From: Bradyrhizobium sp. ISRA464
GTDB taxonomy: Bacteria > Pseudomonadota > Alphaproteobacteria > Rhizobiales > Xanthobacteraceae
Direction of reading: 5' to 3'
DNA length: 64,000 nt
NCBI RefSeq assembly: GCF_029910095.1
Contig: NZ_CP094526.1
Location: forward strand, 3,844,001-3,908,000
The position numbers and the translations under genes were made by a program. This document shows, one piece after another, positions 28,811-38,444 of this stretch. Every line of letters starts with the position of its first letter. Position 1 is the first letter of the stretch. The notes beneath the pieces are model-generated. The model was given only the letters and a program-made list of their open reading frames with translations. It was not told where the DNA came from and did no database searches.

Positions 28811-29719
28811 ATGAACCGTCGAACTGTCCTGGAAGCAACATTGCCCGGCTCGGCGCTTGCGGCGGCAACGCCGGCTGCCGCGCAAACCGTCGCGGCGCCG
28901 CAGGCCGCGCGCGCCTCGCGCGTCACCGCAAAGGACAGCACCTCATTGTTCGTGCAGGATTGGGGCTCAGGCCGGCCGGTGCTGTTCCTTGCCGCCTGGA
29001 CATTCAATTCTAGCATCTGGGGCGGCCCTATCGTGGCGCTCAATGCCAAGGGCTATCGCTGCGTCGCGCCCGACCGGCGAGGGCATGGCCGCTCGGACAT
29101 GCCGGCGACCGGATACGACCTCGATACGCTGACCGACGACGTCGCTGCCGTCATCGAACAATGCGACCTGCATGACGTCACGCTGGTCGGCTACTCGATG
29201 GGGTCGATCGAGGCGGTCAATTATCTCGCGCGCCACGGTTCGGGTCGGATCGCGCGGTTGGTCTTGGTGGCGCCCACGACGCCGTTTCTGGTGAAGACCG
29301 AGGACAATCCCGACGCCGTGCCGAAGGACGCGATCGAGGCGCAGCTTGCGGAGATCGCGCAGGACTATCCGGGCTGGCTCACCGCCAACGAGGCGCCGTT
29401 CTTCATGCCGAATACACCCGAGGTCACGCGGGCCTGGATCAGGGAGATGATGTTGAACGTGCCGCTGCCGGTCGCGCTCGGCTGCCGCAAGACGATCGCC
29501 TTCGCCGATCTTCGCGCGGCCGCCGCCGGGATCGATCGTCCGACGTTGATCGTGCAGGGCGACAAGGATGCCAGCGCGCCTCTTGAATTGACCGGCGCCA
29601 AGACGGCGAAGCTGATCGAAGGCAGCAAGCTCAACGTCTACGAAGGCGCCCCGCATGCGCTGCCGCTGACGCATGGCGGGCGCCTGGTGTCCGACCTGCT
29701 CGCGTTCATGGCGGGTTGA
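28811..29719 (+). CDS. Exported alpha/beta hydrolase, haloperoxidase/esterase-like
   Basis: 302 residues. An N-terminal signal (MNRRTVLEATLPGSALAAA, a Tat-like RR) suggests export. The hydrolase domain starts near residue 40. Oxyanion strand (LFLAAWTFNSSIW), nucleophile elbow GYSMGS, acid in VQGDKDASAP and catalytic His in GAPHALPLTH form a complete triad. The sequence type (GHGRSDMPATGYD, TLTDDVAAVIE) is that of cofactor-free haloperoxidase-like esterases, most of which are probably lactonases or esterases. Start with GGGAG upstream. Substrate unknown; no operon partner is evident. Confidence 0.88.
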   Translation: MNRRTVLEATLPGSALAAATPAAAQTVAAPQAARASRVTAKDSTSLFVQDWGSGRPVLFLAAWTFNSSIWGGPIVALNAKGYRCVAPDRRGHGRSDMPATGYDLDTLTDDVAAVIEQCDLHDVTLVGYSMGSIEAVNYLARHGSGRIARLVLVAPTTPFLVKTEDNPDAVPKDAIEAQLAEIAQDYPGWLTANEAPFFMPNTPEVTRAWIREMMLNVPLPVALGCRKTIAFADLRAAAAGIDRPTLIVQGDKDASAPLELTGAKTAKLIEGSKLNVYEGAPHALPLTHGGRLVSDLLAFMAG

Positions 29720-29724
29720 GGCCG

Positions 29725-30569
29725 TCAGGCCGCGCGCCGGATGTCGGATCGGATCCAGCGCGCGGCCCAGACGAAGAGCAGGGCGCCGAGCGTGGTCGTG
29801 CGCGCCAGGAACGGCGGGATCCATACCGCCGTAGCGTAGTTCGTGTAGGTCGTCAGGCAGAAACCGATCAGCACGATCACGAAGCTCGGCTGGGCGCCGA
29901 GGAAGCGCAGCGTCGGCCCGATCGGCTCGGCCTTGAACGTCTCGGCCATCGCGCCGCGCTTCGGCTCGGAGATGGTCAGCCACAGCACGGCGGCGAGCGC
30001 GATGCCGGGAAGGCCGGCGGAGAAGAACGCCGTGCGCCAGCCATAGTGCTGGTTGACATAGCCGCCGAGGAAATAGCCGAGGAAGACGCCGAGATAGGTG
30101 CCGATCGCATAGATGCCGGGCGCGCGCGGACGCTCGTTCTTGTCGAAGAGATCGGCAATCATCGACTGCGACGCCGGCGTGCCTGCCGACTCGCCAATGC
30201 CGACACCGATCCGGGCGAGCGCCAGCGTGGTGACGCTGGACGCCATGCCGCAGAGATAGGTCATCGCGCTCCAGAACGCGAAGGCCACCGCCACGATGTT
30301 GCGGCGGTTCAGCCGGTCCGCCATCCGCGCGATCGGAATGCCCAGCAGCGAATAGAACAGCACGAAGCCGAAGCCCGCGAGCAGGCCCATCGTGGTGTCG
30401 CTGAGCGTGAACTCTTTCTTGATCGGCTCGATCAGCACGTTGAAGATCGTGCGATCGAGGAAGTTGAGGGCGTAGATGATCGTGAGCAGCCCGAGCACGT
30501 AATAGCGCCGGGCGCAGGCCTCGCGTCGGCTTGCGTTGGCACAGATGCGCGCGGTGCGAATTCGACCAT
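29725..30569 (-). pseudogene. Decayed MFS transporter (spinster-like), frameshifted and internally deleted
   Basis: The frame open from 30498 to 29725 encodes helices 1-7 of an MFS transporter (LNFLDRTIFNVLIEPIKKEF, GIGESAGTPASQSMIADLF) up to WIPPFLAR and then jumps directly to what looks like the last helix (TTTLGALLFVWAARWIRSDI). About 170 residues normally in between are missing, an in-frame internal deletion. The expected N-terminus (RTARICANASRRE...RRYYVLGLL) is encoded upstream in the same frame but has no start codon; the only ATG with a ribosome-binding site (30569, GGGGGAAA) is in another frame. The gene lies downstream of the Rieske oxygenase on the same strand, now separated by an IS701 element, so it was probably the transporter of that operon. 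Confidence 0.75.
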
Positions 30570-30617
30570 GGCTTTCCCCCGATATGTCTTTTTTGTTCGC
30601 TCGAGTGCGGGCCCTAG

Positions 30618-32040
30618 CATTACAGTTGCATCTTCCTGAAGGTTCTGAATCTATGGGCGACCATGATTCGGGATCTGATGATTGGTGGCGCGTCGGTTGA
30701 GGATACGCTGACGCTGTGGGCTTCGTCGTTGCGAGATGCCAAGCAACGCATCCGTCCGCTGTTTACGCAAGAGCGGGTCGCGGCCTCGGCGGGGCAATTT
30801 CTCGACGGACTGTTGGGCAACGAGCCGCGCAAGACGGGTTGGATGCGGGCGGAAGCGGCTGGCGATCCAGGCCCGTGGCGCCAGCAGGCGATTCTGGGTC
30901 GGGGGCAGTGGGATGCCGACGCGCTGCGCGATATTGTACGTGAGTACGCGCTGGAAACGCTGGGTGACGAGGACGCGGTTCTGGTCATCGATGAGACCGG
31001 CTTTTTGAAACAGGGCAAGGCCTCGTGTGGGGTCGCGCGCCAGTACACTGGCTCGGCGGGCAAGATCACCAATTGCCAGATCGGAGTGTTTGCCTCCTAT
31101 GTGTCGCGGCATGGCCATGCCTTCATCGATCGGGCGCTCTACCTGCCAAAGGAATGGACGGACGAACCCGCTCGCCTGAAGGCCGCACATGTCCCGAGCG
31201 ATGTGAGCTTTGCGACGAAGCCCCGGATCGCGCATCAAATGATCGCTCGCGCGATCGCCGCAAAGGTGCCGTTCTCGTTCGTAGCAGCGGACAGCGTGTA
31301 TGGCACGGGAGCGATCGAAACCCTGCTGCGCAAGGCGGGCAAAGGCTATGTTCTGGGGGTTGCTTCCAATCACGTGTTCTATTCCTGGGGCAAGCAGCAG
31401 CCTGTCGCCGGCACTGCCTCTACGATCGCGCAGAGCCTTCCCAAGAAGGCCTGGCGCCGCCTGCCGTCCGGCGAAGGAACCAAAGGTCCGCGCTGGCACG
31501 ACTGGGCCTATCTTGAGCTGGCCGATCTCGACGCCGGCGAATACAACGACGACCTTGCCGGGGAATGGACCCGAGGTCTTCTGATCCGCCGCAATATTGC
31601 CGACAACAGCTTAGCCTTCTTCTCCACATGGTGCCCCAAGGGCACGTCCATGCAGAAGCTGGTATCCGTGGAAGGCCATCGCTGGGCCATCGAAGACAGC
31701 TTCGAAACCGCCAAGAACGAGCTCGGTCTTGATCACAACGAAACCCGCTCCTGGCATGGCTGGCATCGCCATGTCTCACTGGTCATGCTTGCCTTCGCCA
31801 CGATGGCCGTCATCCGTCATCGGGCCAACACCGGAGCATTGCTTAAAAAAACGCGACCGCGGCCCCGACCGAAGCATCGTTCTTGATCCGCTGGTCGATC
31901 CAGGAAATCCGCCGCATCGCCATGAAGCTCGCCCAGCGGCGCATCCCGCATGCCCACATCCTCGCATGGTCATCCTGGCGCAGGGCTCATCAAGCCAACG
32001 CGCGCAAAGCGCATCTCAAGCAAAAATTACAACTGTAATG
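30618..32040 (+). mobile_element. IS701-family insertion sequence, copy 2, 1423 bp
   Basis: Inverted ends CATTACAGTTG at the left and, as reverse complement, CATTACAGTTG at the right. A CTAG target duplication lies at 30614-30617 and 32041-32044. The element is related to, but clearly diverged from, the one at 7598. Its right CTAG contains the stop codon of the minus-strand Rieske gene, so it sits between that gene and the decayed MFS gene. Confidence 0.9.
30663..32038 (+). CDS. IS701-family transposase, copy 2, likely with -1 frameshift tail
   Basis: The zero frame (ATG 30663 to stop 31886, 407 residues) contains VIDETGFLKQG, AADSVYGTGA and EDSFETAKNELGLDH. A run of seven A at 31845-31851 lies at the same place as in copy 1. 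The -1 frame after it stays open to TAA at 32036-32038 and encodes the same basic tail (LIRWSIQEIRR, KLAQRRIP, WRRAHQAN, ending KQKLQL). Outside this tail the proteins differ at many positions, so the shared A7 and the preserved tail frame argue for functional slippage rather than chance mutation. Confidence 0.85.
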
Positions 32041-33231
32041 CTAGGCCTCGCGGATATAGTTCCCCGCTTCGAATTCGACCGGCCTGGCGTCGGCGTCGAA
32101 CGACACCCCGATCGGGTCGCGACCGGCCGCCAGCGCCTCGAGCTGGTCAGAGAGCATGCGGCGGATCATCAAGATGCCGCGGTCGCTCTGGCCGAAATGC
32201 TCCTCGGAATGGATCGTCTGCGCGCCCTGGCCGACCTGTGCCTCGTAATCACCCGGGGATTGCTGGTGCTCGGCTTCCGTCATGTCCCACCAGAACTTGC
32301 CGTTGAACTTCGAGCGCATCCGGCCGATGTCGCCGGCGTTCTTGACCCGGCCCGCGACATAAATGCGGAACGAGGTGTCGTCGATCGGCAGCGTCCAGCC
32401 GATCGATTCCACCCGGGCGAACTGGGCGACGCGCGGATTGGGCACCACGCGCAGCGTGGGGAGGGCAGCCTCGGTGACGCGATAGAACACCTTGCCGTCG
32501 TCCTGCCTGCGGATCGAGCGCACGGCGACGCCGCGCGGCGACATCTCGAACTTCACCTCCGGCATCGAGGCCATCATGGTGGTGAACTGCGGGCCGCTGA
32601 ACGAGCCGTGCAGCACCGGCACGTGGTAGGGGTCGACCACGTTCTCGAAATGCTGCAGCCAGTTGCAGGGGATGATCGCGGGGCCGCCGCCGCCGATCGA
32701 GGAATCGTCGGCCTCGACGAACTCGCCGTCGTCCATGGTCTCGAGACATTCGTAGCGCGGCAGCACCGGCTGTTTCTCGGCCGGGCCCATATAGGCGAAG
32801 ATCAGGCCGTAGCGCTCCTGCACCGGATACCATGGCTGGCGCACCTTGTCCTTGAAGCGGCCGCCGTCGGGCTCGCAGGGCTGCTCGAGGCAGTGGCCTT
32901 CGGTGTCGAATTTCCAGCCGTGATAGCAGCAGCGGATGCCGTCTTCCTCGACCTTGCCGTAATAGAGCGTGGTGCCGCGATGGCAGCAGCGGGCATGCAG
33001 CAGGCCGACCCGACCATGCTTGGCGCGAAAGAGGATGAGGTCTTCGCCGAGAGCGCGCACTTTTCTGGGGATATCGGTGGCGTCGCTGGAGAGACCGATC
33101 GGGTGCCAGTAGCGGCGCAGCAGTTCGCCCATCGGCGTGCCGCGGACGACCGAGGTGAGCTCGGTCCGGGTGGTGGACGGCTTCATGGCATAGGCCGTGC
33201 CGAGGTCGCGGTCCTGCTGGGTGATCGTCAT
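32041..33231 (-). CDS. Rieske non-heme iron oxygenase, alpha subunit type
   Basis: 396 residues. The N-terminal Rieske domain binds a 2Fe-2S cluster through CCHRG and CCYHGW (Cys/His pairs near residues 82-105). The catalytic domain holds the mononuclear iron ligands in NVVDPYHVPVLHG (two His) with a downstream Asp. The overall type resembles phthalate/vanillate demethylase-like ring hydroxylases, so an aromatic or methoxy-aromatic substrate is likely but not determined. No reductase gene is adjacent. It is divergent from a MarR-type gene with a palindromic operator between them. Its stop TAG comes from the IS701 target duplication. Confidence 0.9.
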   Translation of the reverse strand: MTITQQDRDLGTAYAMKPSTTRTELTSVVRGTPMGELLRRYWHPIGLSSDATDIPRKVRALGEDLILFRAKHGRVGLLHARCCHRGTTLYYGKVEEDGIRCCYHGWKFDTEGHCLEQPCEPDGGRFKDKVRQPWYPVQERYGLIFAYMGPAEKQPVLPRYECLETMDDGEFVEADDSSIGGGGPAIIPCNWLQHFENVVDPYHVPVLHGSFSGPQFTTMMASMPEVKFEMSPRGVAVRSIRRQDDGKVFYRVTEAALPTLRVVPNPRVAQFARVESIGWTLPIDDTSFRIYVAGRVKNAGDIGRMRSKFNGKFWWDMTEAEHQQSPGDYEAQVGQGAQTIHSEEHFGQSDRGILMIRRMLSDQLEALAAGRDPIGVSFDADARPVEFEAGNYIREA

Positions 33232-33275
33232 GCTGTTTCCTCCCTGCCGCTAGCCTGGCGGCCGTGGTCGTTATG

Positions 33276-33314
33276 CGTTGACTAAGTCAACGATATATCG
33301 ATGACAATGTCAAC
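33276..33314. promoter_or_regulatory. MarR-type double operator between Rieske gene and regulator
   Basis: A perfect palindrome CGTTGAC-TAA-GTCAACG (33276-33292) and a second, imperfect copy GATGAC-AAT-GTCAAC (33300-33314), 23 bases centre to centre. It lies 45 bases upstream of the oxygenase start and 50 upstream of the regulator start, ideal for repression of both. Confidence 0.75.
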
Positions 33315-33363
33315 GATCTCGGCTAGCTTGGCAGCGCGCGCCTTTGTTGGCAGAGGTTGGCCG

Positions 33364-33879
33364 ATGACCGAGAAGCTGAAGACCGGAAGGGCGATACCGC
33401 CGGAGATCGTCGTGGACGCGGAACTGGCGCCGATCACCGCCATGATGTCGTCGCGGCTGATGGTGCTAGCGAATCTGCTCAAGCGCGGCGCCATGCTGCG
33501 CTACAAGCGCCTCGCCGGACTGTCCTCGGTCGAGTTCGGCTTGGTCGCTTCGCTCGGTCGGCGGCCGCCGATGAGCGTGGTCAGGCTCGCGGAAGCCGTC
33601 GGCATGGACAAGGGCCAGATCAGCCGGGCGCTTGCCGAACTGGTCGCGCGCAAGCTGGTGGCCAAGGCGGTCAACCCGAAGGACAACCGCGAGACGCTGG
33701 TGTCGCTGACCAAGGCCGGGCTGGCCGCGCATGACGCCATCGTCGCCGGCGCGCAGGAGCGTAACCGCCGCCTGCTGGAACAGCTCAGCCCGGAGGATCT
33801 GGAGCGTCTGCTCGGTCATATCGATCGCCTGACCGCGACGGCCGCCGAGATGCTCGCTGCCGAGAAAGAGCGGGGCTGA
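33364..33879 (+). CDS. MarR-family transcriptional regulator
   Basis: 171 residues from ATG 33364 (MTEKLKTGRAIPPE), preceded by AGAGG; an in-frame ATG at 33301 would start inside the operator. The winged helix-turn-helix is clear: LSSVEFGLVASLGRRPPMSV, then VRLAEAVGMDKGQISRAL (recognition helix) and the wing NPKDNRETLVSLT with the conserved Asp-Asn-Arg. Such dimers usually repress a divergent catabolic gene and release on binding an aromatic acid. Here the divergent Rieske oxygenase is the obvious target. Confidence 0.9.
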   Translation: MTEKLKTGRAIPPEIVVDAELAPITAMMSSRLMVLANLLKRGAMLRYKRLAGLSSVEFGLVASLGRRPPMSVVRLAEAVGMDKGQISRALAELVARKLVAKAVNPKDNRETLVSLTKAGLAAHDAIVAGAQERNRRLLEQLSPEDLERLLGHIDRLTATAAEMLAAEKERG

Positions 33880-33999
33880 TCTGGGAACAGTGCAGGGCAC
33901 CAAAGCGCCGCCGCGGCGTTGCCCCAAGGAGGCAAGCGTGCCGCCGGATCGGGCCCGGAGCCTGCGGGGAGGGCGGTAAAAGCGTCAAAATTGCTTGTC

Positions 34000-34027
34000 T
34001 TGCGCCCCCTGTTGCGCTGCGCTAAAG
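34000..34027 (+). promoter_or_regulatory. Possible nuo operon promoter
   Basis: TTGCGC (34000-34005), 16-base spacer, CTAAAG (34022-34027), 67 bases upstream of nuoA. The same -10 hexamer occurs before tRNA-Val. Weak, motif only. Confidence 0.35.
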
Positions 34028-34093
34028 CCTCAAGAACAATTCCAATCAACGAATCTGCGGCACGTCCGAAACCGCAGCAAGAAGGCTTCGCCG

Positions 34094-34459
34094 ATGAGCG
34101 GCATCCTGCAGAATTATCTCCCACTTGTGGTCTTTGTTGGGGTAGCGAGCCTGATCGGTTTGGCGCTCCTGATCGCGCCGTTCCTGCTCGCGTTCCAGCA
34201 ACCGGATCCGGAAAAGCTGTCCGCCTATGAATGCGGATTCAACGCTTTCGACGACGCCCGCATGAAGTTCGACGTCCGGTTCTACCTAGTGGCGATCCTC
34301 TTCATCATCTTCGACCTCGAAGTGGCGTTCCTGTTCCCCTGGGCCGTGGCGTTCGGAAAGCTGGGTGCGACCGGCTTCTGGTCGATGATGGTGTTCCTGG
34401 CCGTGCTGACGGTCGGGTTTGCATATGAATGGAAGAAAGGTGCGCTCGAATGGGATTGA
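34094..34459 (+). CDS. nuoA: NADH-quinone oxidoreductase subunit A
   Basis: 121 residues from ATG 34094 ([13 protein letters not shown]) with AAGAAGG upstream; the longer frame from 33995 is not needed. Three transmembrane helices and the conserved loop [21 protein letters not shown], in short ECGF...[14 protein letters not shown], identify NuoA of the complex I membrane arm, at the junction with the quinone site. First gene of the nuo operon; overlaps nuoB by 10 bases. Confidence 0.98.
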   Translation: MSGILQNYLPLVVFVGVASLIGLALLIAPFLLAFQQPDPEKLSAYECGFNAFDDARMKFDVRFYLVAILFIIFDLEVAFLFPWAVAFGKLGATGFWSMMVFLAVLTVGFAYEWKKGALEWD

Positions 34460-35034
34460 GCCCCACCGCGCTACAGCCGGCGATCGCGCCGGCTCCGAAG
34501 GGCATTCTTGATCCGTCGACCGGCAAGCCGGTCGGCGCCAACGACCCGTTTTTCCTCGAGGTCAATCACGAACTGTCCGACAAGGGCTTCTTCGTGGCCG
34601 CGGCCGACGACCTGGTCACCTGGGCGCGGACCGGCTCGTTGATGTGGATGACCTTCGGTCTCGCCTGCTGCGCGGTCGAGATGATGCAGGTGTCGATGCC
34701 GCGCTACGACGTCGAGCGCTTCGGATTTGCGCCACGCGCCTCGCCGCGGCAGTCCGACGTGATGATCGTCGCGGGCACCTTGACCAACAAGATGGCGCCG
34801 GCGTTGCGCAAGGTGTACGACCAGATGCCGGAGCCGCGCTACGTCATCTCGATGGGCTCCTGCGCCAATGGCGGCGGCTACTACCACTATTCCTATTCGG
34901 TGGTCCGTGGCTGCGATCGCATCGTGCCGATCGACATCTACGTGCCGGGCTGCCCGCCCACCGCGGAAGCGCTGCTCTACGGCGTGCTGCTGCTGCAGAA
35001 GAAGATCCGCCGCATCGGCACTATCGAACGCTAA
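34450..35034 (+). CDS. nuoB: NADH-quinone oxidoreductase subunit B
   Basis: 194 residues from ATG 34450, inside the end of nuoA. It carries the N2 4Fe-4S cluster closest to quinone: tandem cysteines in [10 protein letters not shown], then [10 protein letters not shown] and [11 protein letters not shown]. An N-terminal extension of about 35 residues is usual in alphaproteobacteria. Peripheral-arm subunit next to NuoD. Confidence 0.98.
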   Translation: MGLSPTALQPAIAPAPKGILDPSTGKPVGANDPFFLEVNHELSDKGFFVAAADDLVTWARTGSLMWMTFGLACCAVEMMQVSMPRYDVERFGFAPRASPRQSDVMIVAGTLTNKMAPALRKVYDQMPEPRYVISMGSCANGGGYYHYSYSVVRGCDRIVPIDIYVPGCPPTAEALLYGVLLLQKKIRRIGTIER

Positions 35035-35045
35035 GGTTTAACGTC

Positions 35046-35663
35046 ATGGACGACGGCAAGCTCGACGCCCTTGGGCAGACGATCGTGAGCGCGCTTCCGG
35101 GCGCCGCCACGGCGCACTCGGTTGCGTTCAACCAACTCACTGTCGACGTCGAGGTGGGCAAGATTGTGGAGGTCGTGACCTTTTTGCGCGACGATCCCAA
35201 TTGCCGCTTCGTCAACATCACCGACGTGACCGCGGTCGACTATCCCGGCCGCGAAAAGCGCTTCGACGTCGTCTATCATCTGCTGTCGCCGACGCTGAAC
35301 GCCCGCATCCGGCTGCGTGCCGAGGCCGACGAGACCACGCAGGTGCCGTCGATCATCGGCGTCTTCCCGGGCGCCGACTGGTTCGAGCGCGAGACCTACG
35401 ATCTCTACGGCGTGATCTTCACCGGCCATCCGGACATGCGCCGGCTGCTGACCGACTACGGTTTCGACGGCCATCCGCTGCGCAAGGATTTCCCGCTCAC
35501 CGGCTTCGTCGAGGTCCGCTACGACGACCAGGAGAAGCGGGTGCTGTACGAGCCGGTCCGGCTCAACCAGGAATTCCGCAAGTTCGATTTCCTCTCGCCG
35601 TGGGAAGGCGCGGACTATCCGCTGCCGGGCGATGAGAAGGCGAAGGCGGAGCCGAAGGCCTGA
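35046..35663 (+). CDS. nuoC: NADH-quinone oxidoreductase subunit C
   Basis: 205 residues from ATG 35046 ([19 protein letters not shown]); the longer open frame from 34644 is antisense-like overlap with nuoB. The 30-kDa subunit signature [27 protein letters not shown] is present, in short ERExYDLxGxxFxGHPD and a following HPLRKDFPL. It is a separate gene here, not fused to nuoD. Confidence 0.97.
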   Translation: MDDGKLDALGQTIVSALPGAATAHSVAFNQLTVDVEVGKIVEVVTFLRDDPNCRFVNITDVTAVDYPGREKRFDVVYHLLSPTLNARIRLRAEADETTQVPSIIGVFPGADWFERETYDLYGVIFTGHPDMRRLLTDYGFDGHPLRKDFPLTGFVEVRYDDQEKRVLYEPVRLNQEFRKFDFLSPWEGADYPLPGDEKAKAEPKA

Positions 35664-35665
35664 TC

Positions 35666-36862
35666 ATGAACGAGCAACCGCAAAATCTTCGTAACTTCAC
35701 GATTAACTTTGGTCCGCAGCATCCTGCGGCACACGGCGTGCTCCGTCTTGTGCTCGAGTTGGATGGCGAAGTCGTCGAGCGCGTCGATCCGCATATCGGG
35801 CTGCTTCACCGCGGCACCGAGAAGCTGATCGAGCACAAGACCTATCTGCAGGCGATTCCCTATTTCGACCGGCTCGACTACGTCGCGCCGATGAACCAGG
35901 AGCATGCGTTCTGCCTCGCGGCGGAGAAGCTTCTCGGCATCACGGTGCCGCGCCGCGGCCAGCTGATCCGCGTGCTCTATTGCGAGATCGGCCGCATCCT
36001 CTCCCATCTGCTCAACGTCACCACGCAGGCGATGGACGTCGGCGCGTTAACCCCGCCGCTGTGGGGTTTCGAAGAGCGCGAGAAGCTGATGGTGTTTTAC
36101 GAGCGCGCCTCGGGCTCGCGCATGCACGCGGCGTTCTTCCGCGTCGGCGGCGTGCACCAGGACCTGCCGCCGAAGCTGATCGACGATATCGAGGCGTGGT
36201 GCGATCCGTTCCTCAAGGTGGTCGATGATCTCGATACGCTGCTTACCGGCAACCGTATCTTCAAGCAGCGCAACGTCGACATCGGCGTGGTGCCGCTGAC
36301 GCAGGCCTGGGAGTGGGGCTTCTCCGGCGTGATGGTGCGCGGCTCGGGCGCGGCCTGGGACCTGCGCAAGGCACAGCCCTATGAGTGCTACGCCGAGATG
36401 GATTTCGACATCCCGATCGGCAAGAACGGCGACTGCTATGACCGCTACCTGATCCGCATGGAAGAGATGCGCCAGTCGGTGCGCATCATGAAGCAGTGCA
36501 TCGAGAAGCTCAAAGCCCCCGACGGGCAGGGGCCGGTCGTGGTCGAGGACAACAAGATCGCGCCGCCGCGCCGGGGCGAGATGAAGCGTTCGATGGAAGC
36601 GCTGATCCATCACTTCAAGCTCTATACCGAGGGCGTGCACGTGCCAGCCGGCCAGGTCTATGCTGCGGTCGAAGCGCCGAAGGGCGAGTTCGGCGTCTAT
36701 CTGGTCGCCGACGGCACCAACAAGCCCTACAAGTGCAAGATCCGCGCGCCGGGCTTCGCCCATCTGCAGGCGATGGATCACGTCTGCCGGGGCCATCTGC
36801 TTGCCGACGTCTCGGCGATTCTCGGCTCGCTCGATATCGTGTTTGGAGAGGTCGATCGGTGA
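35666..36862 (+). CDS. nuoD: NADH-quinone oxidoreductase subunit D
   Basis: 398 residues. The 49-kDa subunit forms the quinone pocket with Nuo[21 protein letters not shown] at the start ([10 protein letters not shown] motif), HRGTEKL, the quinone-site His and Tyr ([14 protein letters not shown]) and the C-terminal VFGEVDR are visible. Its TGA stop overlaps by one base with the ATG of the embedded methyltransferase, so translation is coupled to that gene rather than to nuoE. Confidence 0.98.
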   Translation: MNEQPQNLRNFTINFGPQHPAAHGVLRLVLELDGEVVERVDPHIGLLHRGTEKLIEHKTYLQAIPYFDRLDYVAPMNQEHAFCLAAEKLLGITVPRRGQLIRVLYCEIGRILSHLLNVTTQAMDVGALTPPLWGFEEREKLMVFYERASGSRMHAAFFRVGGVHQDLPPKLIDDIEAWCDPFLKVVDDLDTLLTGNRIFKQRNVDIGVVPLTQAWEWGFSGVMVRGSGAAWDLRKAQPYECYAEMDFDIPIGKNGDCYDRYLIRMEEMRQSVRIMKQCIEKLKAPDGQGPVVVEDNKIAPPRRGEMKRSMEALIHHFKLYTEGVHVPAGQVYAAVEAPKGEFGVYLVADGTNKPYKCKIRAPGFAHLQAMDHVCRGHLLADVSAILGSLDIVFGEVDR

Positions 36863-37821
36863 TGGCGCAGCCGCCCATTCAGTTTGACCGTGCCTCGGGC
36901 GCCCTGGAAGGGGCCAACGCCTGGGAGCGGACGGCTGCGCTGGCGCTGGCGACGGGCGCGAAGATCTCCTCGCATTTCTCGCATATGGGCTACATCGCGT
37001 GCGCCAACCTGCTGCGCAAGACGCTGCCGGAGCGCGACATCGCGGTAAAGCTCAACGAGGATGCGGTATTCGAGTTTCCGTATGGCGACGGCTACTGGAG
37101 CAAGCTGCTCAACCGCGACTACACCTATGAGGATGAGCTCGAGTTGCTGTTCGAGGACTCTGCCGACGTGGGCTATACGTTGCTCGATTGCGGCGCGAAC
37201 TACGGCTACTGGTCGGTGCTGGCGTCGAGCAGGCCGTTCGGCGCCCATAAGGCGATCGCGATCGAGCCGTCGGAGCAGAACTATGCGAAGCTCACCAACA
37301 ATTCGCGCGTCAACGGCAATCGCTTCGAGACCATGAAGTGCGCGATCGGCGCCGGCCGCGGCACGGCGCGGTTGTCGGGCACCAAGCACGAGGCCTTCAG
37401 TATTGCCGGCGACAGCGCCAACGGCGAGGAAGTGCCGGTCATCGCGCTCGATGATCTGATCAGGGACCAACAGGTCTCGCCCGAGGGCAAGTATCTGGTG
37501 AAGCTCGACGTCGAGGGCGTCGAGATCGATGCGATGAAGGGCGGCCAGCGGCTGATGGAAGCCGACAGCGTGCTGCTCTGCGAGGAGCACGGCAGCGACC
37601 GCAAGCACACCGTGTCCCGCTACATCCTCGAGCATACACCCATGAAGCTGACCGTGTTCGACCGCCGCACCCGTCGCCTTGAGACCGTGAACGAGTTCTC
37701 GATTCTCGATCGCATCAAGGTTTCCACCAACATCGGCTACAACGTGTTCGGCACCGCAAGCGCCTTCTGGCAAGACCGGATCGATGCGCTGAACGCCAAA
37801 GCCGCACGCCGCGTGCAATGA
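36862..37821 (+). CDS. FkbM-family methyltransferase embedded in the nuo operon
   Basis: 319 residues from ATG 36862, overlapping the nuoD stop (TGATG). The SAM-binding motif is TLLDCGANYGYWSVLAS (about residues 110-126), followed by the acidic AIEPSEQNYAKL; the FkbM signature is VKLDVEGVEIDAMKGG near residue 215. An N-terminal region of about 100 residues (GAKISSHFSHMGYIACANLL) has no motif I know. FkbM enzymes are usually O-methyltransferases acting on small molecules or glycans. Its position, coupled to nuoD and 11 bases before nuoE, suggests a link to complex I, or may just be a cargo gene. No signal peptide. Confidence 0.85.
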   Translation: MAQPPIQFDRASGALEGANAWERTAALALATGAKISSHFSHMGYIACANLLRKTLPERDIAVKLNEDAVFEFPYGDGYWSKLLNRDYTYEDELELLFEDSADVGYTLLDCGANYGYWSVLASSRPFGAHKAIAIEPSEQNYAKLTNNSRVNGNRFETMKCAIGAGRGTARLSGTKHEAFSIAGDSANGEEVPVIALDDLIRDQQVSPEGKYLVKLDVEGVEIDAMKGGQRLMEADSVLLCEEHGSDRKHTVSRYILEHTPMKLTVFDRRTRRLETVNEFSILDRIKVSTNIGYNVFGTASAFWQDRIDALNAKAARRVQ

Positions 37822-37832
37822 GAGACTGAACG

Positions 37833-38444
37833 ATGTCCGTCCGCCGCCTTGCCCCGAAGGAATTGCAGCCCGCGAGCTTTACGTTCACGGACGAGAATCT
37901 CGCCTGGGCCAAGAAGGAGATCACGAAATATCCGCCGGGCCGTCAGGCCTCGGCCGCGATCGCGATCCTGTGGCGCGCGCAGGAGCAGCATGACGGCTGG
38001 GTCTCGGAAGCCGCGATCCGCGCCGTCGCCGACCTGCTCGAGATGCCGCATATCCGCATGTTGGAGATCGCGACCTTCTACACGATGTTCCAGCTTTCGC
38101 CGGTCGGCAAGAAGGCGCATGTGCAGGTCTGCGGTACCACGCCGTGCCGGCTGCGCGGCGCCGGCGACCTGATCGAGGTGTGCAAGCATCGCATCAATCA
38201 CGAGCCATTCCATCTGTCGAAGGACGGCAACTTCTCGTGGGAGGAGGTCGAGTGCCTCGGCGCCTGCGTGAACGCGCCTATGGTGCAGATCTGGAAGGAT
38301 ACCTACGAGGACCTGACCAAGGAGAGCTTCGGCAAGGTACTCGACGGCTTTGCCGCGGGCAATCCGCCGAAGCCCGGTCCGCAGATCGACCGTCAGTTCT
38401 CGGCGCCGGTAGGCGGCCCGACCACGCTGAAGGAAACCACCTGA
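37833..38444 (+). CDS. nuoE: NADH-quinone oxidoreductase subunit E
   Basis: 203 residues. The 24-kDa subunit of the NADH-binding tip holds the 2Fe-2S cluster N1a through four cysteines in [11 protein letters not shown] and [11 protein letters not shown]. The C-terminus after residue 175 is a Pro/Gly-rich extension ([13 protein letters not shown]). Its stop overlaps by one base with the start of the next small gene. Confidence 0.98.
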   Translation: MSVRRLAPKELQPASFTFTDENLAWAKKEITKYPPGRQASAAIAILWRAQEQHDGWVSEAAIRAVADLLEMPHIRMLEIATFYTMFQLSPVGKKAHVQVCGTTPCRLRGAGDLIEVCKHRINHEPFHLSKDGNFSWEEVECLGACVNAPMVQIWKDTYEDLTKESFGKVLDGFAAGNPPKPGPQIDRQFSAPVGGPTTLKETT

